64,000 nucleotides of DNA from Mycoplasmopsis bovis PG45 (GCF_000183385.1 NC_014760.1:124001-188000); one strand, 5' to 3'. Positions 41,859-54,195 are shown, counted from the stretch's first letter. The notes: generated by a model from the letters alone, not told the origin. Numbers and translations: made by a program.

Positions 41859-44294
41859 ATGAAAACGGAAAATAAAAGAGTTAAAACAGCGCTAAACTTT
41901 GATAATTGCTATATTACTGGCAGTCAATATAAACATGATGTCGATATTAGAAAAATTAAAATTTTTAACAATGAAAGATTAGTTTTTTTAGTTAATGATG
42001 ATTCAAAAACATTTTTTGATGGCAATTTTTGAAAAATTCTTAACAATAATCCTAATCAAATGGTTTCATGCTTTTTGCCAGATGTAAAAGCGGATTTATC
42101 ATACAAATATGTTAGAGGCAAAAAAGCTTTATCTGGAGTTAACTATTTTAGTATTTCAAAAGCAATAGATACTTTTAAAGATATTCCCTCGTTTCTTGAG
42201 TTTGTAGCTATTTCCAAAAAGCAATATGTAAGTGACAACATACTTGATTTAATTATGAAGACTTTAAGAAAATATGAATATATTGTCAAAGGAAATATAT
42301 TTGATTTATTTAAGTCAAAGATTGGCTCATTTTATTCTGCGCTGGTTGAAATAGAAAGATGACAAAATTATTACACGGATTTAATTAAACAAGCGCTTAG
42401 AATGAAGGATTATAGTGCTGCCAATAAATTATTAGAAAAGTACAGAGACGTGTATGAAAAAGGCGTTTTCGACATTTTAAGTCATATTTCAGAAGCCGGC
42501 TCAACATTTTTAGAAAAATTCATTTTTTTAAGTGATGCTATCGAAAATAATGTTGATTATTTAGGAGACAGTGAGCTTACTTTATTACAAAATCAATATA
42601 ACTTTATGAAGAAGTTAAATAATCCAACTATGATCGATGTAAAAAAGGAACTTATTATTAGGGATAATGAAAACGGCATCAAGATACTGCATAAGTTAGC
42701 CAATGAATTAAAAGCTAATGCTATTGAAGAGTTAAGATATCTTTGTGACAAGCACAAGCACATAAGTAATATTGATATGCTTAAAGCCAGCAAGTATTCT
42801 AAAGATTCAATTCAATATCAGTTTTTAATTAGAAAGTCATATGCTGAAAAATATATTTATGACAAACTAAGAGAAAAGAAGAATAAGCTTTTATATCTAG
42901 ATTCAGAAGAAATTCAAAAGCTTATTAATAAATTCAAAGCTGAATTGAAGCTTTTTATTGACAATAGCATAATAAATCATAAAAGCTTGCCTGATGTTGA
43001 TAAGCCGCACACAATTTATCAAGAAATTGAAGAAAATTTTGACTTCAATTTGGACTTTTATGTTGAATTATCTAGCAATAGAGAAAAAGATATCAAGAAA
43101 AATATAGCTAATAATTTACAAATTATTAAAGACACAAAAGACAAGTTTTACAAAGTTAAAGACGATTTTAAATTTGACCAGATTAAAAATGACTTAAAAA
43201 ACAGAATAGAACAATTAAGTGGTGAAATAGACTGAAGATTAGGTATCATAAAAAATACTTTTAATCATATAACTAAAAATAGCAAAAAGTTTTTTATTGA
43301 CGTTAAGAGAGTATCTGATAAGTTTTCTAAAGTAACTGCTAATATAAAGAAAATAGGCTCATTGTGAAGTTATTGTCGTCTAGGTATCGCTTATCATTCA
43401 GAAATAAAAAACCCTAGTTTTGCTTATTTTGCCAATAGTTTAAGTAATCTTAAAAAATTCCACTCTACCTTTGCAACTGTTTTTAATAAGATTTTAACTC
43501 TGAAATCAATAATCTTTGATAAGCGTTTTTTTGATAAAAAAACAATAAATAATTTTTACTTATTTGTTCATTTTATAGAGATATTCGAAAAATCATCCAT
43601 TCATATTTCCAACTTAATTAAGTCAGCTGACAAAATCTCTTATACAACTAAAATCAAGCTTTCATTTATTAGTGAGTTATTAAGCAAGCCTAGATTAGTA
43701 ATAATTGAAGATGATTCAAGTATTGAAGATATTAACCTAAAATTAGAGCTTATTAGAGTTATTGATGAATTATCTAAACTAAATAACAATAGTTTTATGT
43801 TTATTACTAATGATAAAAGGATATTAAAGTCTGCATACTTTGACTTTGTTTTTATGATTGCAAATAATAAAGCAGTTGAACATGGGAGCATAAAGGAAAT
43901 ATTAAATAAGCCATTTAATCCTATAATCAAGGCTAATTTGCAAAATACAATAGGCAATGAGTCATTTGAAATAAATGATGATGAATTTATATTTAGCGAA
44001 GAAATAAAAGTAGGCAAAGATCACTACATTGTTTCATCTTTTAGTGATTATAAAACATGGAATGTTTCTGATGAAAATGAGCAAAAAAGTCCTAAAGATG
44101 AGCAAACTTCAGAATTAAAAATAGATGAATTAGATTCTGCATTCATTGGCACAGATAGTATTATTGTTGATATTGAACCTGGTTCAAACAATGATAATAC
44201 TAGCGCCACTAGAGTGCTTTATCAGCAATTTACGAGATATTTAGATCTTAAGAGTAACACAGATGAAACATCGCTTACAAAAAGAAAAAAGTAA
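41859..44294 (+). CDS. OppF paralogue with a degenerate, probably inactive ATPase domain
   Basis: 811 aa, close to the 800 of OppF, with TGA Trp codons. The middle matches the unusual OppF insert (KKNKLLYLDSEEIQKLI here against KYKSKLSYLSIDQIRKFI). The ends match the ABC fold, but every catalytic motif is changed. Where Walker A should be there is LVNDDSKTFFDG (residues 44-55), the signature is replaced by ISYTTK, Walker B is LVIIEDD (613-619), and the H-loop His is Asn651 in FITND. SD GGAG precedes the ATG. It is an intact single gene without transporter partners. A regulatory or structural role is inferred. Confidence 0.75.
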
Positions 44295-44373
44295 TAAAAG
44301 CTATATTTTTAATGCCGTATTTTCGCTTTTTGAATCTGCCCTTTTCTTAAGCATACATAGAATATGTACATTA

Positions 44374-44382
44374 TGGTATAAT
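44374..44382 (+). promoter_or_regulatory. Extended -10 promoter of valS
   Basis: TGGTATAAT, an extended -10 box, 64 bp upstream of the valS start codon. No T-box or other leader structure was recognised. Confidence 0.55.
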
Positions 44383-44445
44383 ATATTATGTTTTTTATGT
44401 AACAAAATAGCCCTTTTCATACAATAATTTCTTAAGGAGTTATCT

Positions 44446-46935
44446 ATGGATGTAATTGATAAAACGTATGCTCCTCAAAATTTTGAAAAAGCAATATCCA
44501 AAAAATGAATAGATAAAAAGTTTTTTAGTCAGCATGATTTGGCTAAGAAACCTTTTTCATTACTTTTACCTCCGCCTAATGTTACTGGAGTGCTTCATAT
44601 AGGGCATGCTTTAGATCAATATATCCAAGATACAATTTTAAGATACAAGAAATTAGAAGGTTACGACACATTTTATATTGCTGGAATGGATCATGCTGGC
44701 ATCGCCACTCAAAGTAAAGTGGAAAGTGTTTTATTACAAACTGAAGGCTTAAGTAGACATAACTTAGGGCGCGAAAAGTTTATTGAAAAGGTATGAAAGT
44801 GAAAAGAAACTTATGCCAATAAGTTTCGAGAGCAGTGACTAACATTAGGTATTGGGTTAGATTATGAGCGTGAACGTTTTACACTAGATAAATTGTCCAA
44901 TGATGCTGTAAACAAGGTGTTTATAGAACTTTATAATAAGGGTTTAATTTACAGAGACACAAAAGCAATTAACTGAGATCCTGTTTTAAAAACTGCTTTA
45001 TCTAACATTGAAGTAATTAATAAGTCAACTGAACAAATTATGTACTATATTAAGTACAAAATTGAAGGCAGAAATGACTTTTTAACAGTTGCAACTGTTA
45101 GGTTAGAAACGTTGCTAAGTGATGTTGCGGTTGTTTTTAATCCCACTGATGGCAGATATAAGCATTTAGAAAATATGAATGTTATTCACCCATTAACTAA
45201 TGAAATAATTCCAATTATTAAAGATGAATATGTTGATAAAAAGTTTGCTTCTGGTTTAATGAAGCTTTCAGCCCATGCTGAAGTTGACATTGATATTATA
45301 AAACAACATAATTTGCAAATCAAGGAAATAATTGACCAAGAAGGCAAAATTAACTACCCTAGCAGTCAATTTCATGGTTTAACTAGAGAAGAAGCTAGAG
45401 AAGCTATAGCAAAATATTTAAAAAACAATGACTTAATTGTTAAAGAAGAAAAAACTATTTCAAATGTTGGCTATTCAGAGCGAAGCAATACCCCAATTGA
45501 AACTTTAGTTATGCCACAGTGATTTGTTAAAATGGAAAATTTAGCAAAAAAAGTAATTAACCATTTAAAATCAGCAGATCATGTAAAGTTTTATCCCAAA
45601 CGTTTTATAAAAACAGTGAATAATTGACTAGCAAACATGCACGATTGAACAATAAGCCGCCAACTATGATGGGGTCATAGAATTCCTGCTTGATATAGCG
45701 GTAATGAAGTAAAAGTTCAAGTTGAGTGCCCTGGTGAAGGTTGAGTACAAGATTCGGATGTGCTTGATACCTGATTTAGTAGTGGAATAGCTCCTTTTTC
45801 TTTTTTAGGTTGGCCTGCTAGTGATGAATTGTTAAAAAGATATTATCCTACTAATTTATTAGTAACTGGATATGACATAATTTTTTTCTGAGTTGTGCGT
45901 ATGTATTTCTTTAGTCTTGAATTCACTAATAAAAAACCATTTGAAACAGTCTTATTGCATGGACTAGTTCGTGATGAACTAAACCGCAAAATGTCTAAAT
46001 CATTAAACAACGGTGTAGATCCTGTTAAAGTTATTGAAGAATATGGTTCTGATTCATTAAGATTTTTCTTAGTAACAAGCTCATCTCCTGGGCTAGACAC
46101 AAGATTTTCAATTAAGAAAATCAGATCAGCATGGGGGTTGTGTAACAAGCTATGGAACATAGCACGCTATATTAATATGTTAGACGACGATAATGTTTCC
46201 GAACCTAGTGCGGCCGATATTTGAATTAATAATAAGCTTAAAACCCTACAAAATAAAATTAGCAAAGCAATGAATAAATATGAGTTAACTATTGCCGGTT
46301 CTGAGTTATCCAATTTTATTTTTAATGATTTTTCATCATGATACATTGAACTATTAAAGATATATCCTAATAAAAAACAAGCATTGGAAAATCTTAGAAA
46401 GCTATTAATAATAGCTCATCCATTCTTGCCTTTTGTGACTGACTATTTATACCAAAGTGTTTATAAAAAAGACTTATTAGATGAGCAATTCCCGATTCTA
46501 AAATTAAGCAGATCATCTAAAGTTGGTGAAATAGAGCGCATCATTAATGTAGTTAAAATTTTAAGAAAATTTAGAGAAGATAAATCAATAAGCAAAAAGG
46601 AAATAATTAACTATTATGTTAGTGAGCAATTTTCGAATGAAACAATAAGCGCAATAAACAGAATGGCAAATGCATCACTAAAAGAAAATAACCACATTTT
46701 ATTTACTGATGGCAATTTAAAAGTTTGAATTGAAGAAAATGAATCATTAAAGAAAGATAGATTAGCTGATCTTAATAAGAAAATAGAGCAAGTAAGATTT
46801 GAAATTAGTAGAGCACAAAATATGCTCAATAACCCAAATTTTATTAATAAAGCCCCTAAAGAAAAAGTTGCATTAGAACAAGAAAAGTTAGAAAAGTACA
46901 AAAAACAACTAGCTGAGTATGAAAAGGAGGTGTAA
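44446..46935 (+). CDS. valS: Valyl-tRNA synthetase
   Basis: 829 aa with many TGA Trp codons; normal length for a mycoplasma ValRS. It charges tRNA-Val. The class I motifs are HIGH in [13 protein letters not shown] and KMSKS in [10 protein letters not shown]. The editing domain is present ([20 protein letters not shown]). The C-terminal coiled-coil arm is visible as the last 65 residues ([19 protein letters not shown]). SD AAGGAG precedes the ATG. It ends 2 bp before folD. Confidence 0.97.
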
Positions 46936-46937
46936 TT

Positions 46938-47798
46938 GTGACAATACTAAATGGAAAAATAATTGCAGAGCAAAGAACAGTTGAGTTAAAAAAAGAATTT
47001 GATGAAATTACCAAATTGATTGGTAGACAGCCTGTTTTGTCAATAATTCAAGTTGGGGACAATCCCGCTTCTTCGCTTTATATTAAAAATAAACTTAAAA
47101 AAGCTGAGGAGCTAGGTGTTGTTGCGACTCTTTATAAATTTGATGAAGATATTAGCCAAAATTCTTTGCTTAAAAAACTTGATGTGTTAAATGAAGAATC
47201 TGATGGCATTATTGTGCAATTACCATTGCCTGAGCATATTTCACCTAAAGTTATAATGAACGGCATACGTTTAGAAAAAGATGTTGATGGCTTATGTGAA
47301 AAAAGCACCTTTAACTTTTACAATGATAAATTTGATGAATTATGTTTTACGCCTGCTACGGCAGCAGCTATAATAGATTTAATTAAGTACTATAAAATAG
47401 ACTTAGAGGGCAAAAAGGCTGCTGTCATTGGGCGTAGCTATTTAGTTGGAAAGCCAACAGCATTCTTGCTTAAAAAACTTGGTGCATTAGTATCAACATA
47501 CAACAAAAATACAGGTATTAAAGGTGTTGAATCAGCTGATTTATTAGTAACAGCAGCTGGCCAGCCTGACTTAGTTAAAAAAGAAAATATAAAAGATGGT
47601 GCCTGGTTAATTGATGCAGGCACAACAATGATTGAAAGAGACGGCATAAAATGCTTTGTTGGTGATGCGTCATTATCACCTGAAGAGTATGAACAATTAG
47701 AAGGATATACGCCTACACCAGGAGGTATCGGCCCACTGACTGTTATTTGGCTATTTAAAAACTTAGCTAAAGCTATAAGATACGAGTTTCAAATTTAA
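46938..47798 (+). CDS. folD: Bifunctional methylenetetrahydrofolate dehydrogenase/cyclohydrolase
   Basis: 286 aa from a GTG start behind AAGGAGG in the end of valS. It interconverts 5,10-methylene-THF and 10-formyl-THF. Family motifs are IIVQLPLPEH, KDVDGL, AAVIGRSYLVGKP (nucleotide-binding loop) and TPGGIGPLTV. It supplies one-carbon units, for example to formylate the initiator tRNA. It contains no TGA codon. Confidence 0.96.
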   Translation: MTILNGKIIAEQRTVELKKEFDEITKLIGRQPVLSIIQVGDNPASSLYIKNKLKKAEELGVVATLYKFDEDISQNSLLKKLDVLNEESDGIIVQLPLPEHISPKVIMNGIRLEKDVDGLCEKSTFNFYNDKFDELCFTPATAAAIIDLIKYYKIDLEGKKAAVIGRSYLVGKPTAFLLKKLGALVSTYNKNTGIKGVESADLLVTAAGQPDLVKKENIKDGAWLIDAGTTMIERDGIKCFVGDASLSPEEYEQLEGYTPTPGGIGPLTVIWLFKNLAKAIRYEFQI

Positions 47799-47897
47799 GA
47801 AATTGAATTCTAGAAAAGGGTTCATTTTTTTATATAATAAAAGCATTATTTTTTAGACATAATTAATAATAATTAATTATTTCCAAGGAGCATTTAT

Positions 47898-48854
47898 ATG
47901 GATTTTGAAAAACGCCTAAAAGGCATTGTTAATACACTTCCAAAAACAAAAATATTACTTATTGATGGTAGTGACCAAAGAAGTATTGAAGCAGCTAATA
48001 AATTAGCAGAATTTAATAACTTAGAAATTACACTTTTAGTTGAAAATGATCACAAAATTGATACTAGAGCTAATGTAGTTAATATGAACAAGGATGCCAA
48101 TAAATTAGAGTTATTGGCTCAAAAGTATGTTGAATTGCGTAAAGGAAAAGAAGACATTGAAGCAGCAAGAAAGGTACTTAGTACACGTCCTTTTTATGCA
48201 ATGATGCTTTTAGCAACAGGCGAAGTTGATGGTGTTGTTGGGGGACTAAATTATTCGACAGCTGATATCTTAAGAGCTGCTTTTAAAGCAATTGGTCCTA
48301 AACCAGGAATTAAAACAATTTCATCAGTTATGATTATGCACAAAGAAGAAAAGCTTTACTTCTTCAGTGACATTTCAGTAAATCCAAAACCTGATTTAAC
48401 TGGTTTAGTTGATATAGCAACTAATGCTGCTGAATTTGCAAAAGCATTTATTGAAGAACCTAAAGTAGCATTCCTAAGCTTTTCAACTAGTGGCTCGGCT
48501 GTAACACCAGAAACAAAATTAGTAGCTGATGCGACAGTTGAATTTAATAAGGTATATCAAGGCACAAAAGCTATTGGCGAAGTGCAATTAGATGCCGCAG
48601 TTAATGAAGGCGTTAGAAAAAGCAAATACAAAGGCGAAACATTTACTGGCGAAGCTAATGTTTTAGTATTCCCAGACTTAGGTGCAGGGAATATTGGCTA
48701 TAAAATAGCTCAAAGATTTGGTGGTTTTGGTGCTATTGGCCCTATTATTACTGGTGTTAAAAAGCCAGTTAATGACCTATCTAGAGGAAGCTTGACTGAT
48801 GACGTTGTCAATACTGTATTAATTACTGCAATTCAAGCAAACGATAAGGAGTAG
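47898..48854 (+). CDS. pta: Phosphate acetyltransferase
   Basis: 318 aa, the short Pta form. It interconverts acetyl-CoA and acetyl-phosphate. Conserved stretches are GEVDGVVGGLNYSTADILRA, FLSFSTSGSA, GEVQLDAA and VFPDLGAGNIGYKIAQR. SD AAGGAG lies 8 bp before the ATG, with TATATAAT about 60 bp upstream as a likely promoter. It is followed after 3 bp by ackA, making the acetate-forming ATP-yielding branch that consumes phosphoketolase and pyruvate products. Confidence 0.96.
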   Translation: MDFEKRLKGIVNTLPKTKILLIDGSDQRSIEAANKLAEFNNLEITLLVENDHKIDTRANVVNMNKDANKLELLAQKYVELRKGKEDIEAARKVLSTRPFYAMMLLATGEVDGVVGGLNYSTADILRAAFKAIGPKPGIKTISSVMIMHKEEKLYFFSDISVNPKPDLTGLVDIATNAAEFAKAFIEEPKVAFLSFSTSGSAVTPETKLVADATVEFNKVYQGTKAIGEVQLDAAVNEGVRKSKYKGETFTGEANVLVFPDLGAGNIGYKIAQRFGGFGAIGPIITGVKKPVNDLSRGSLTDDVVNTVLITAIQANDKE

Positions 48855-48857
48855 TGT

Positions 48858-50051
48858 ATGAGTAATAAAGTTTTAGTTATTAACGCAGGAAGTAGTTCAA
48901 TTAAACTTCAATTATTAGATAAAGAAAAATTAAATGTCATTGCTAGTGGGCTAGCTGAAAGAATTGGCGAAGGCGGAAATGGAAATATTGCTATTAAATT
49001 CAATGGCCAAAAATTTGAAAGAAGTGTTAAATTAGAAGACCATGCTAAAGCTGTTGAGCACATTTTAGAAATCTTTGAAGAAAACAAAATTATTTCAGAT
49101 CCTAAGGAAATTGAACTAATTGGCTTTAGAGTTGTCCAAGGTGGCGAATATTTCAATAGTTCTGTAAAATTAGGTGAAAAGGAAATAGAATTAATTGATG
49201 AAGTAAAAATGTATGCTCCATTACACAACCCAGGCGCACTACAAGCTATTAGGGCATTTAAAAAAGTTATGCCACATGCAAAACTTTCAGCTGATTTTGA
49301 TACAGCATTTCACACAAGTATTCCAGCTTTATATTCAACATATCCAATTCCATATGAAATAAACGAAAAACTTAAAATTAAACGTTATGGTGCTCATGGT
49401 ATTAGTCATGAATACATAACACTTAAAGTGCAAGAGTTATTGAACAAAGACAAAGTAAACATCATCAACCTTCACATTGGTAATGGTGCATCATTATGTG
49501 CTATTAAAGACAGCAAGTCAATTGATACAACAATGGGACTTACACCATTAGCAGGAATTATGATGGGTTCGCGTTCAGGCGATATCGACCCTTCTATTCA
49601 TCAATTTGTTATGAAAAATATGAATCTTTCAATTGATGAGTTTACTGACATCTTAAATAAAAAATCAGGTATGTTAGGTGTTTCAGGAATCTCAAATGAC
49701 CTTAGAGACATACTAGCAGCAATGGAGAAAAAAGATCAAAGAGCACAATTTGCATTTGACCTATACTGCCAAAAAATAGTCGACTTTGTTGCAAACTATG
49801 CAAATAAATTAGAAAACAAGATCGATGCATTAGTTTTCACAGCTGGCGTTGGTGAAAACACACCTGAATTAAGAGAACAAGTTATTAACAGCTTACACTT
49901 TGCCAATATTAAATTGGACAAAGAAAAGAACTTTGGCAAAATTGGAGAATACGAATTAATCTCAACTCCAGATTCAGATGTTAAAGTTTATGTTATAAGA
50001 ACAAACGAAGAATTATTAATTGCAAAACACGCAATTGAGTTATATAAATAA
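48858..50051 (+). CDS. ackA: Acetate kinase
   Basis: 397 aa. It converts acetyl-phosphate and ADP to acetate and ATP. Motifs are VINAGSSSIK at the start, RVVQGGEYF (family consensus RVVHGGE), HNPGALQAI, DTAFHTSIP and GLTPLAGIMMGSRSGDID. The Gln in place of the usual His in RVVHGG is a small deviation away from the main catalytic Asp/Arg residues. SD AAGGAG is upstream. It is co-transcribed with pta and coaD. Confidence 0.97.
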   Translation: MSNKVLVINAGSSSIKLQLLDKEKLNVIASGLAERIGEGGNGNIAIKFNGQKFERSVKLEDHAKAVEHILEIFEENKIISDPKEIELIGFRVVQGGEYFNSSVKLGEKEIELIDEVKMYAPLHNPGALQAIRAFKKVMPHAKLSADFDTAFHTSIPALYSTYPIPYEINEKLKIKRYGAHGISHEYITLKVQELLNKDKVNIINLHIGNGASLCAIKDSKSIDTTMGLTPLAGIMMGSRSGDIDPSIHQFVMKNMNLSIDEFTDILNKKSGMLGVSGISNDLRDILAAMEKKDQRAQFAFDLYCQKIVDFVANYANKLENKIDALVFTAGVGENTPELREQVINSLHFANIKLDKEKNFGKIGEYELISTPDSDVKVYVIRTNEELLIAKHAIELYK

Positions 50052-50062
50052 TTATATATTTT

Positions 50063-50485
50063 ATGAAAGCAGCAATTTATCCTGGTTCATTTGACCCACT
50101 TCATGAAGGGCATATTGCAATTGTCAAAAAAGCTTTGAAAATTTTTGACAAGCTTTTTGTTATAGTTTCGGTTAATCCCGATAAAGAAAGAATCAATGAT
50201 ATTGATACAAGATTTGCTGAAGCAAAAATGAAGCTAAAAGACTTTAAAAATGTTGATGTTTTGATTAATAAAAATGAATTAATTGCTGAAATGGCAAAAA
50301 AACTAGGAGCTAATTTTTTAATCCGTTCTGCTAGAAATGACACAGATTTTAAATATGAGCTAACTCTAGCGGCTGGACACAACAGCATTAATAATGACTT
50401 AGAAACTATTTTGATAATGCCTGATTATAATATGATTGAGTATTCTTCAACAGTTATAAGACACAAGCAAAAGTTAGGAAAATAA
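50063..50485 (+). CDS. coaD: Phosphopantetheine adenylyltransferase
   Basis: 140 aa. It makes dephospho-CoA from 4'-phosphopantetheine and ATP. Motifs are YPGSFDPLHEGHIAIV (HxGH nucleotidyl-transferase motif), RSARNDTDFKYEL and the C-terminal YSSTVIR. It is somewhat shorter than the roughly 160-residue norm. It lies 11 bp after ackA and its stop overlaps the engB start by one base. Confidence 0.95.
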   Translation: MKAAIYPGSFDPLHEGHIAIVKKALKIFDKLFVIVSVNPDKERINDIDTRFAEAKMKLKDFKNVDVLINKNELIAEMAKKLGANFLIRSARNDTDFKYELTLAAGHNSINNDLETILIMPDYNMIEYSSTVIRHKQKLGK

Positions 50486-51066
50486 TGTGAAAATTTGTTA
50501 AATCTGCCTTAAAAAAAGAGACATGAATACAATGTGATGATTGCAAACAAATATGTTTTTGAGGCCGTTCAAATGTTGGCAAGAGCTCTTTACTTAATGC
50601 ATTAGTTAATCAAAAAATATCATATGTTTCTAAGCAACCTGGCAGAACACAATTTATTAATTATTTTCAAGAAGAAGATCGCTTTATAGTTGATTTACCT
50701 GGTTATGGTTATGCTCAGTTATCTAAAGAAAAAATAGTAGAAATGAATAACTGAATTAACGCTTTTTTAAGTCAAGATAAAAATCCTAAAACAGTTTTTT
50801 TATTAATTGACTCACGCACTGGAATAACCAAAATTGATGCGGAAAAAATAAGTTTTTTAAGGTCAATAAATTTACCAATTCATCTGATTTATACCAAGAT
50901 TGATAAATTAAACCAGAGAGAAAAATCTGCTTTAGTTAAAAAGCACAATGAATATTTAAGTTCTAAATTGTTAGATGATACTACACACTCATTTTTAGTT
51001 TCAAGCACAAATAAAATTGGCATAAACGAGTTAGTAGATTTTATTGAAAATAATATTTTCGATTAA
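50485..51066 (+). CDS. engB: Ribosome biogenesis GTPase EngB (YsxC/YihA)
   Basis: 193 aa beginning [14 protein letters not shown], with five TGA Trp codons in the first 30 codons, so it is invisible to a standard-code ORF search. G1 is GRSNVGKSS, the G2 region [12 protein letters not shown]3 DLPGYGYAQ and G4 TKID in IYTKIDKL. These are the hallmarks of EngB, which acts in 50S assembly. Its ATG shares a base with the coaD stop (TAATG), implying coupled translation. Confidence 0.94.
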
Positions 51067-51093
51067 TACAATACATTTGCAAGAGAGGCAAAT

Positions 51094-52596
51094 ATGGAGA
51101 AATTTAAAAAGAAAGTTATTTTAGGATCAATAGGCTTTGGAATTGCTACTGGAGCTGTAATTGGCACAGCACTAACATTTCATTATCTTAAAAAAGCTAA
51201 TTCTAATGAGACAGAAGCAGTTTTAAACAGAGCAAGGAAGCTTGAATTTAAGATTAATCCAAATCATAAGGATTTTGATATTTCATCTAGATATGCTAGT
51301 GAGTTTGCTTATATATCATTTTTTGGTTATTCTAAAAAAGATAATGAAGAGCCAACTTTAAAAACTGATAAAGAGTACTGAAAGGCATTAGAAACTAAAA
51401 TATTTAGTAAAAACAAAACTCCATTTCTTCTTTTTAGCAAAGAGGTCAACTATACATTAGAAGACTTAACAAAAGATCATTTTATCTACTATCACTCTTA
51501 TGCTGATGATTATGATGGAACATTATATCTTAGGGTTTACTTTGAGAAAAAACCTTCAAAAAATGCTTCTTTAGTTTCCAATTCAGAAGAGTATGCAAAA
51601 AGAAAAGCCAACTGAAAATGAGTGGATTATCAAATCAGTGGTTTTAAAAAGGTTGATACTTCAAAAAATCAAGATGAATTACTAAAAAATTATTCAGATT
51701 ACAAACATGGTTTTAGAGTTAGTTCGAAACTAAAAAATAAATTACTAAAAAAAGAAATTGCTTCATTTGAAACTATTTTAGACAGCACAGGCAATGATTT
51801 TTCTAAATTACCTATGAAAAAGCAAGATTCGGCTGAATCAATCGAAAAAGCACATAAAATATTTTCAGATTTATTAGATTATAATCATACAGTCAAAAGC
51901 ATTGATAATGCTAATGCACTAAACTTTAGCATTGATAGTAAAAAGCCAATTTATATAACTAAGTCTAACAATAACGAATATAACGTTCATTATAGTCTAT
52001 TCACATATGTTCCAAACGCTCAATTTAGCGATGAAGGCCAGCTAAATAATGCTAAAAAAGTTGATATTTCAAAAGAATTTACAGCTAAACTGCAGGTTAA
52101 ACATTCTGAGCTTACTGAAGCACTTAAACAAATAGGAATTAAAGACTTAAAGGGCGATAATAAGTCATTGAAAGATATTATTCCTTCTAGCTTAAAGTAC
52201 AACACTTCATCTTCAGCGCCAAATGATAGTTATCATAATACAACAAATGGCTACATTGAATTAATTGATTTATTATGAAAAGATTCAGCTAATCAAGAAA
52301 TAAAAAACAAGTTTTTATCTAATGAATACACTGTTTCATATCATAAAATAAGTGAGAATGATGGAGTAATCAAAGAAATTAGCGATCTTAAACAATATTT
52401 TAAAAAAGACAATAAGACTGATGAAACAGTGCCATTTGTTAATTTAGATGATTCTAAAGGCGAGGCAATTATTGCAGTTAAGATAACTGCAAAATTGGAA
52501 AACGGTTATACTGAAAGCATAATTGGTACAATTAATCTAACGGGATTAAAGAAAAGTTCACCTTCTACATCATCAACATCATCAACATCACAATAA
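51094..52596 (+). CDS. Membrane-anchored extracellular protein, 500 aa
   Basis: SD GAGAGG precedes the ATG. One N-terminal TM helix (VILGSIGFGIATGAVIGTALTF) without a lipobox Cys suggests a signal anchor. The exposed part is Lys/Asp/Ser-rich and the C-terminus is a low-complexity Ser/Thr tail (STSSTSSTSQ). I recognise no domain. The overall appearance is that of mycoplasma surface proteins. It follows engB closely and may be read from the same transcript. Confidence 0.78.
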
Positions 52597-52616
52597 AAGC
52601 ACAAACGTGCTTTTTT
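52594..52616 (+). terminator. Terminator after the 500-aa membrane protein
   Basis: AAAAGCAC and GTGCTTTT pair around AAAC, followed by TT and AT-rich sequence. Confidence 0.6.
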
Positions 52617-52733
52617 ATATTTGATAAAAATTCAATAGGAAAATAAACAAAAATAAAAAAACAAATTGCAAATGCAAGTAAAATTAAAATAGATATAAAT
52701 ATAACTATAGTTATATTAATAAAGGAATAAATT

Positions 52734-54170
52734 ATGAATTTAACAGATAAAAGAAGTAAATTAGTTGCTACTATTGGCCCATCTAGTGATAACTATAATA
52801 CTATGCGTTCTTTAATAGAGGCAGGAGCTACATGTATTAGAGTTAACTTTAGTCACGGAAGCCATGAAGAACATTTAAATAAATTTAAAATAGCTAAAAA
52901 AATATCCGAGGATATGCATTTGCCAGTGTCATTAATTCTTGACACTAAAGGCCCAGAAATAAGAGTTGGCAAAATAAAAGGCGGAGCTCAATTTATTCCA
53001 GCAAATAGCGAAATAAAAATTCACACAACAGAAAGCAAATACAAAGAATTAGAAGGTGATGCAAAAGAGCTATCGGTCTCATATGATATGTCAAAAGATT
53101 TAAAAGACGGTGATTTTGTTCTTTTTGATGATGGCAAGCTTTCTGCTGTTGTAACTAAGGTTTCTAAAGGAATTGTTTTTGTCAAAACACTTAATTCACA
53201 TAATTTAAAAACTAACAAGAGAATTAATCTTCCTGGCGTTGATTTTAGTTTACCATTTTTATCTGAAAAAGACATTAATGATGTTAAATTTGGTATTTCT
53301 CAAGGTGTTAATTATATAGCTGCTTCATTTGTTAATTCAGCTAAGAATGTTCATGACTTAAGAAAGTTGTTGCATGATAATAATGCTAAACATATACAAA
53401 TAATTTCTAAAATAGAAAGCCATTTAGGAATTGATAATATTGACGAAATTATTGCAGCTTCAGATGGTATTATGGTAGCTAGAGGAGATTTAGGGCTAGA
53501 AATACCTTATTATGATGTCCCATACTTTGAAAAGCTAATGATTCGTAAGTGCCGTGAAGCTGGCAAGCCAGTTATTATTGCTACTCAAATGCTTGATTCA
53601 ATGGAAACTAATCCGCATCCTACTAGAGCTGAAGTTACTGATGTTTATTATGCAATTGAATTAGGATCAGATGCAACAATGCTCTCAGGAGAAACAGCAT
53701 CTGGTGCTCATCCTTTAGAAGCTGTTATCACAATGTCTAATATTAATAAAAGAGCTGAAAATGAATTTTATGACAATACTTACTATGATGTGCAATTAGA
53801 AGAAGTAAGAAGAAAATCGAACTTAAGAGAGAACAAACGTTCTAGAATTGCATATGAAGTAGCTAATAGAACCCGTTATGGAGACTACAAATTCGCAGTT
53901 GTTTTATCTAGGACAGGAGAATTACTAAAAGAAGTAGCAAAATTTAGACCGAACACAATAATTATAGGTATATTAAAGGACGCAAACATGATCGGTGAGT
54001 TTGGTATAACTTCTAGTGTTTGAACTTCATTAGATTCAGTTAAATATTTTGACCTAATTAAAGAAAACAGCGATAAAGCACTAGAAATATTAAAGCCTTA
54101 TGGAATAAATAAAGGCGACAGAATTATTGTTGTTGAAAACGAAAGCATTGTTGAAAAACAATATAATTAG
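52734..54170 (+). CDS. pyk: Pyruvate kinase
   Basis: 478 aa with one TGA Trp. It converts phosphoenolpyruvate and ADP to pyruvate and ATP. Motifs are [28 protein letters not shown], the active-site region [29 protein letters not shown] and [18 protein letters not shown] is upstream, with a TATAAATATAAC promoter-like stretch. The extra C-terminal PEP-utiliser-like domain of some Bacillus enzymes is absent. Confidence 0.96.
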
Positions 54171-54195
54171 CCTTATAATTCTATAAAACAGACAT

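Noticed and set aside
44295-44445. T-box or other riboswitch upstream of valS
   Set aside because: Only an extended -10 promoter and an SD were recognisable; no T-box sequence or terminator/antiterminator pair was seen.
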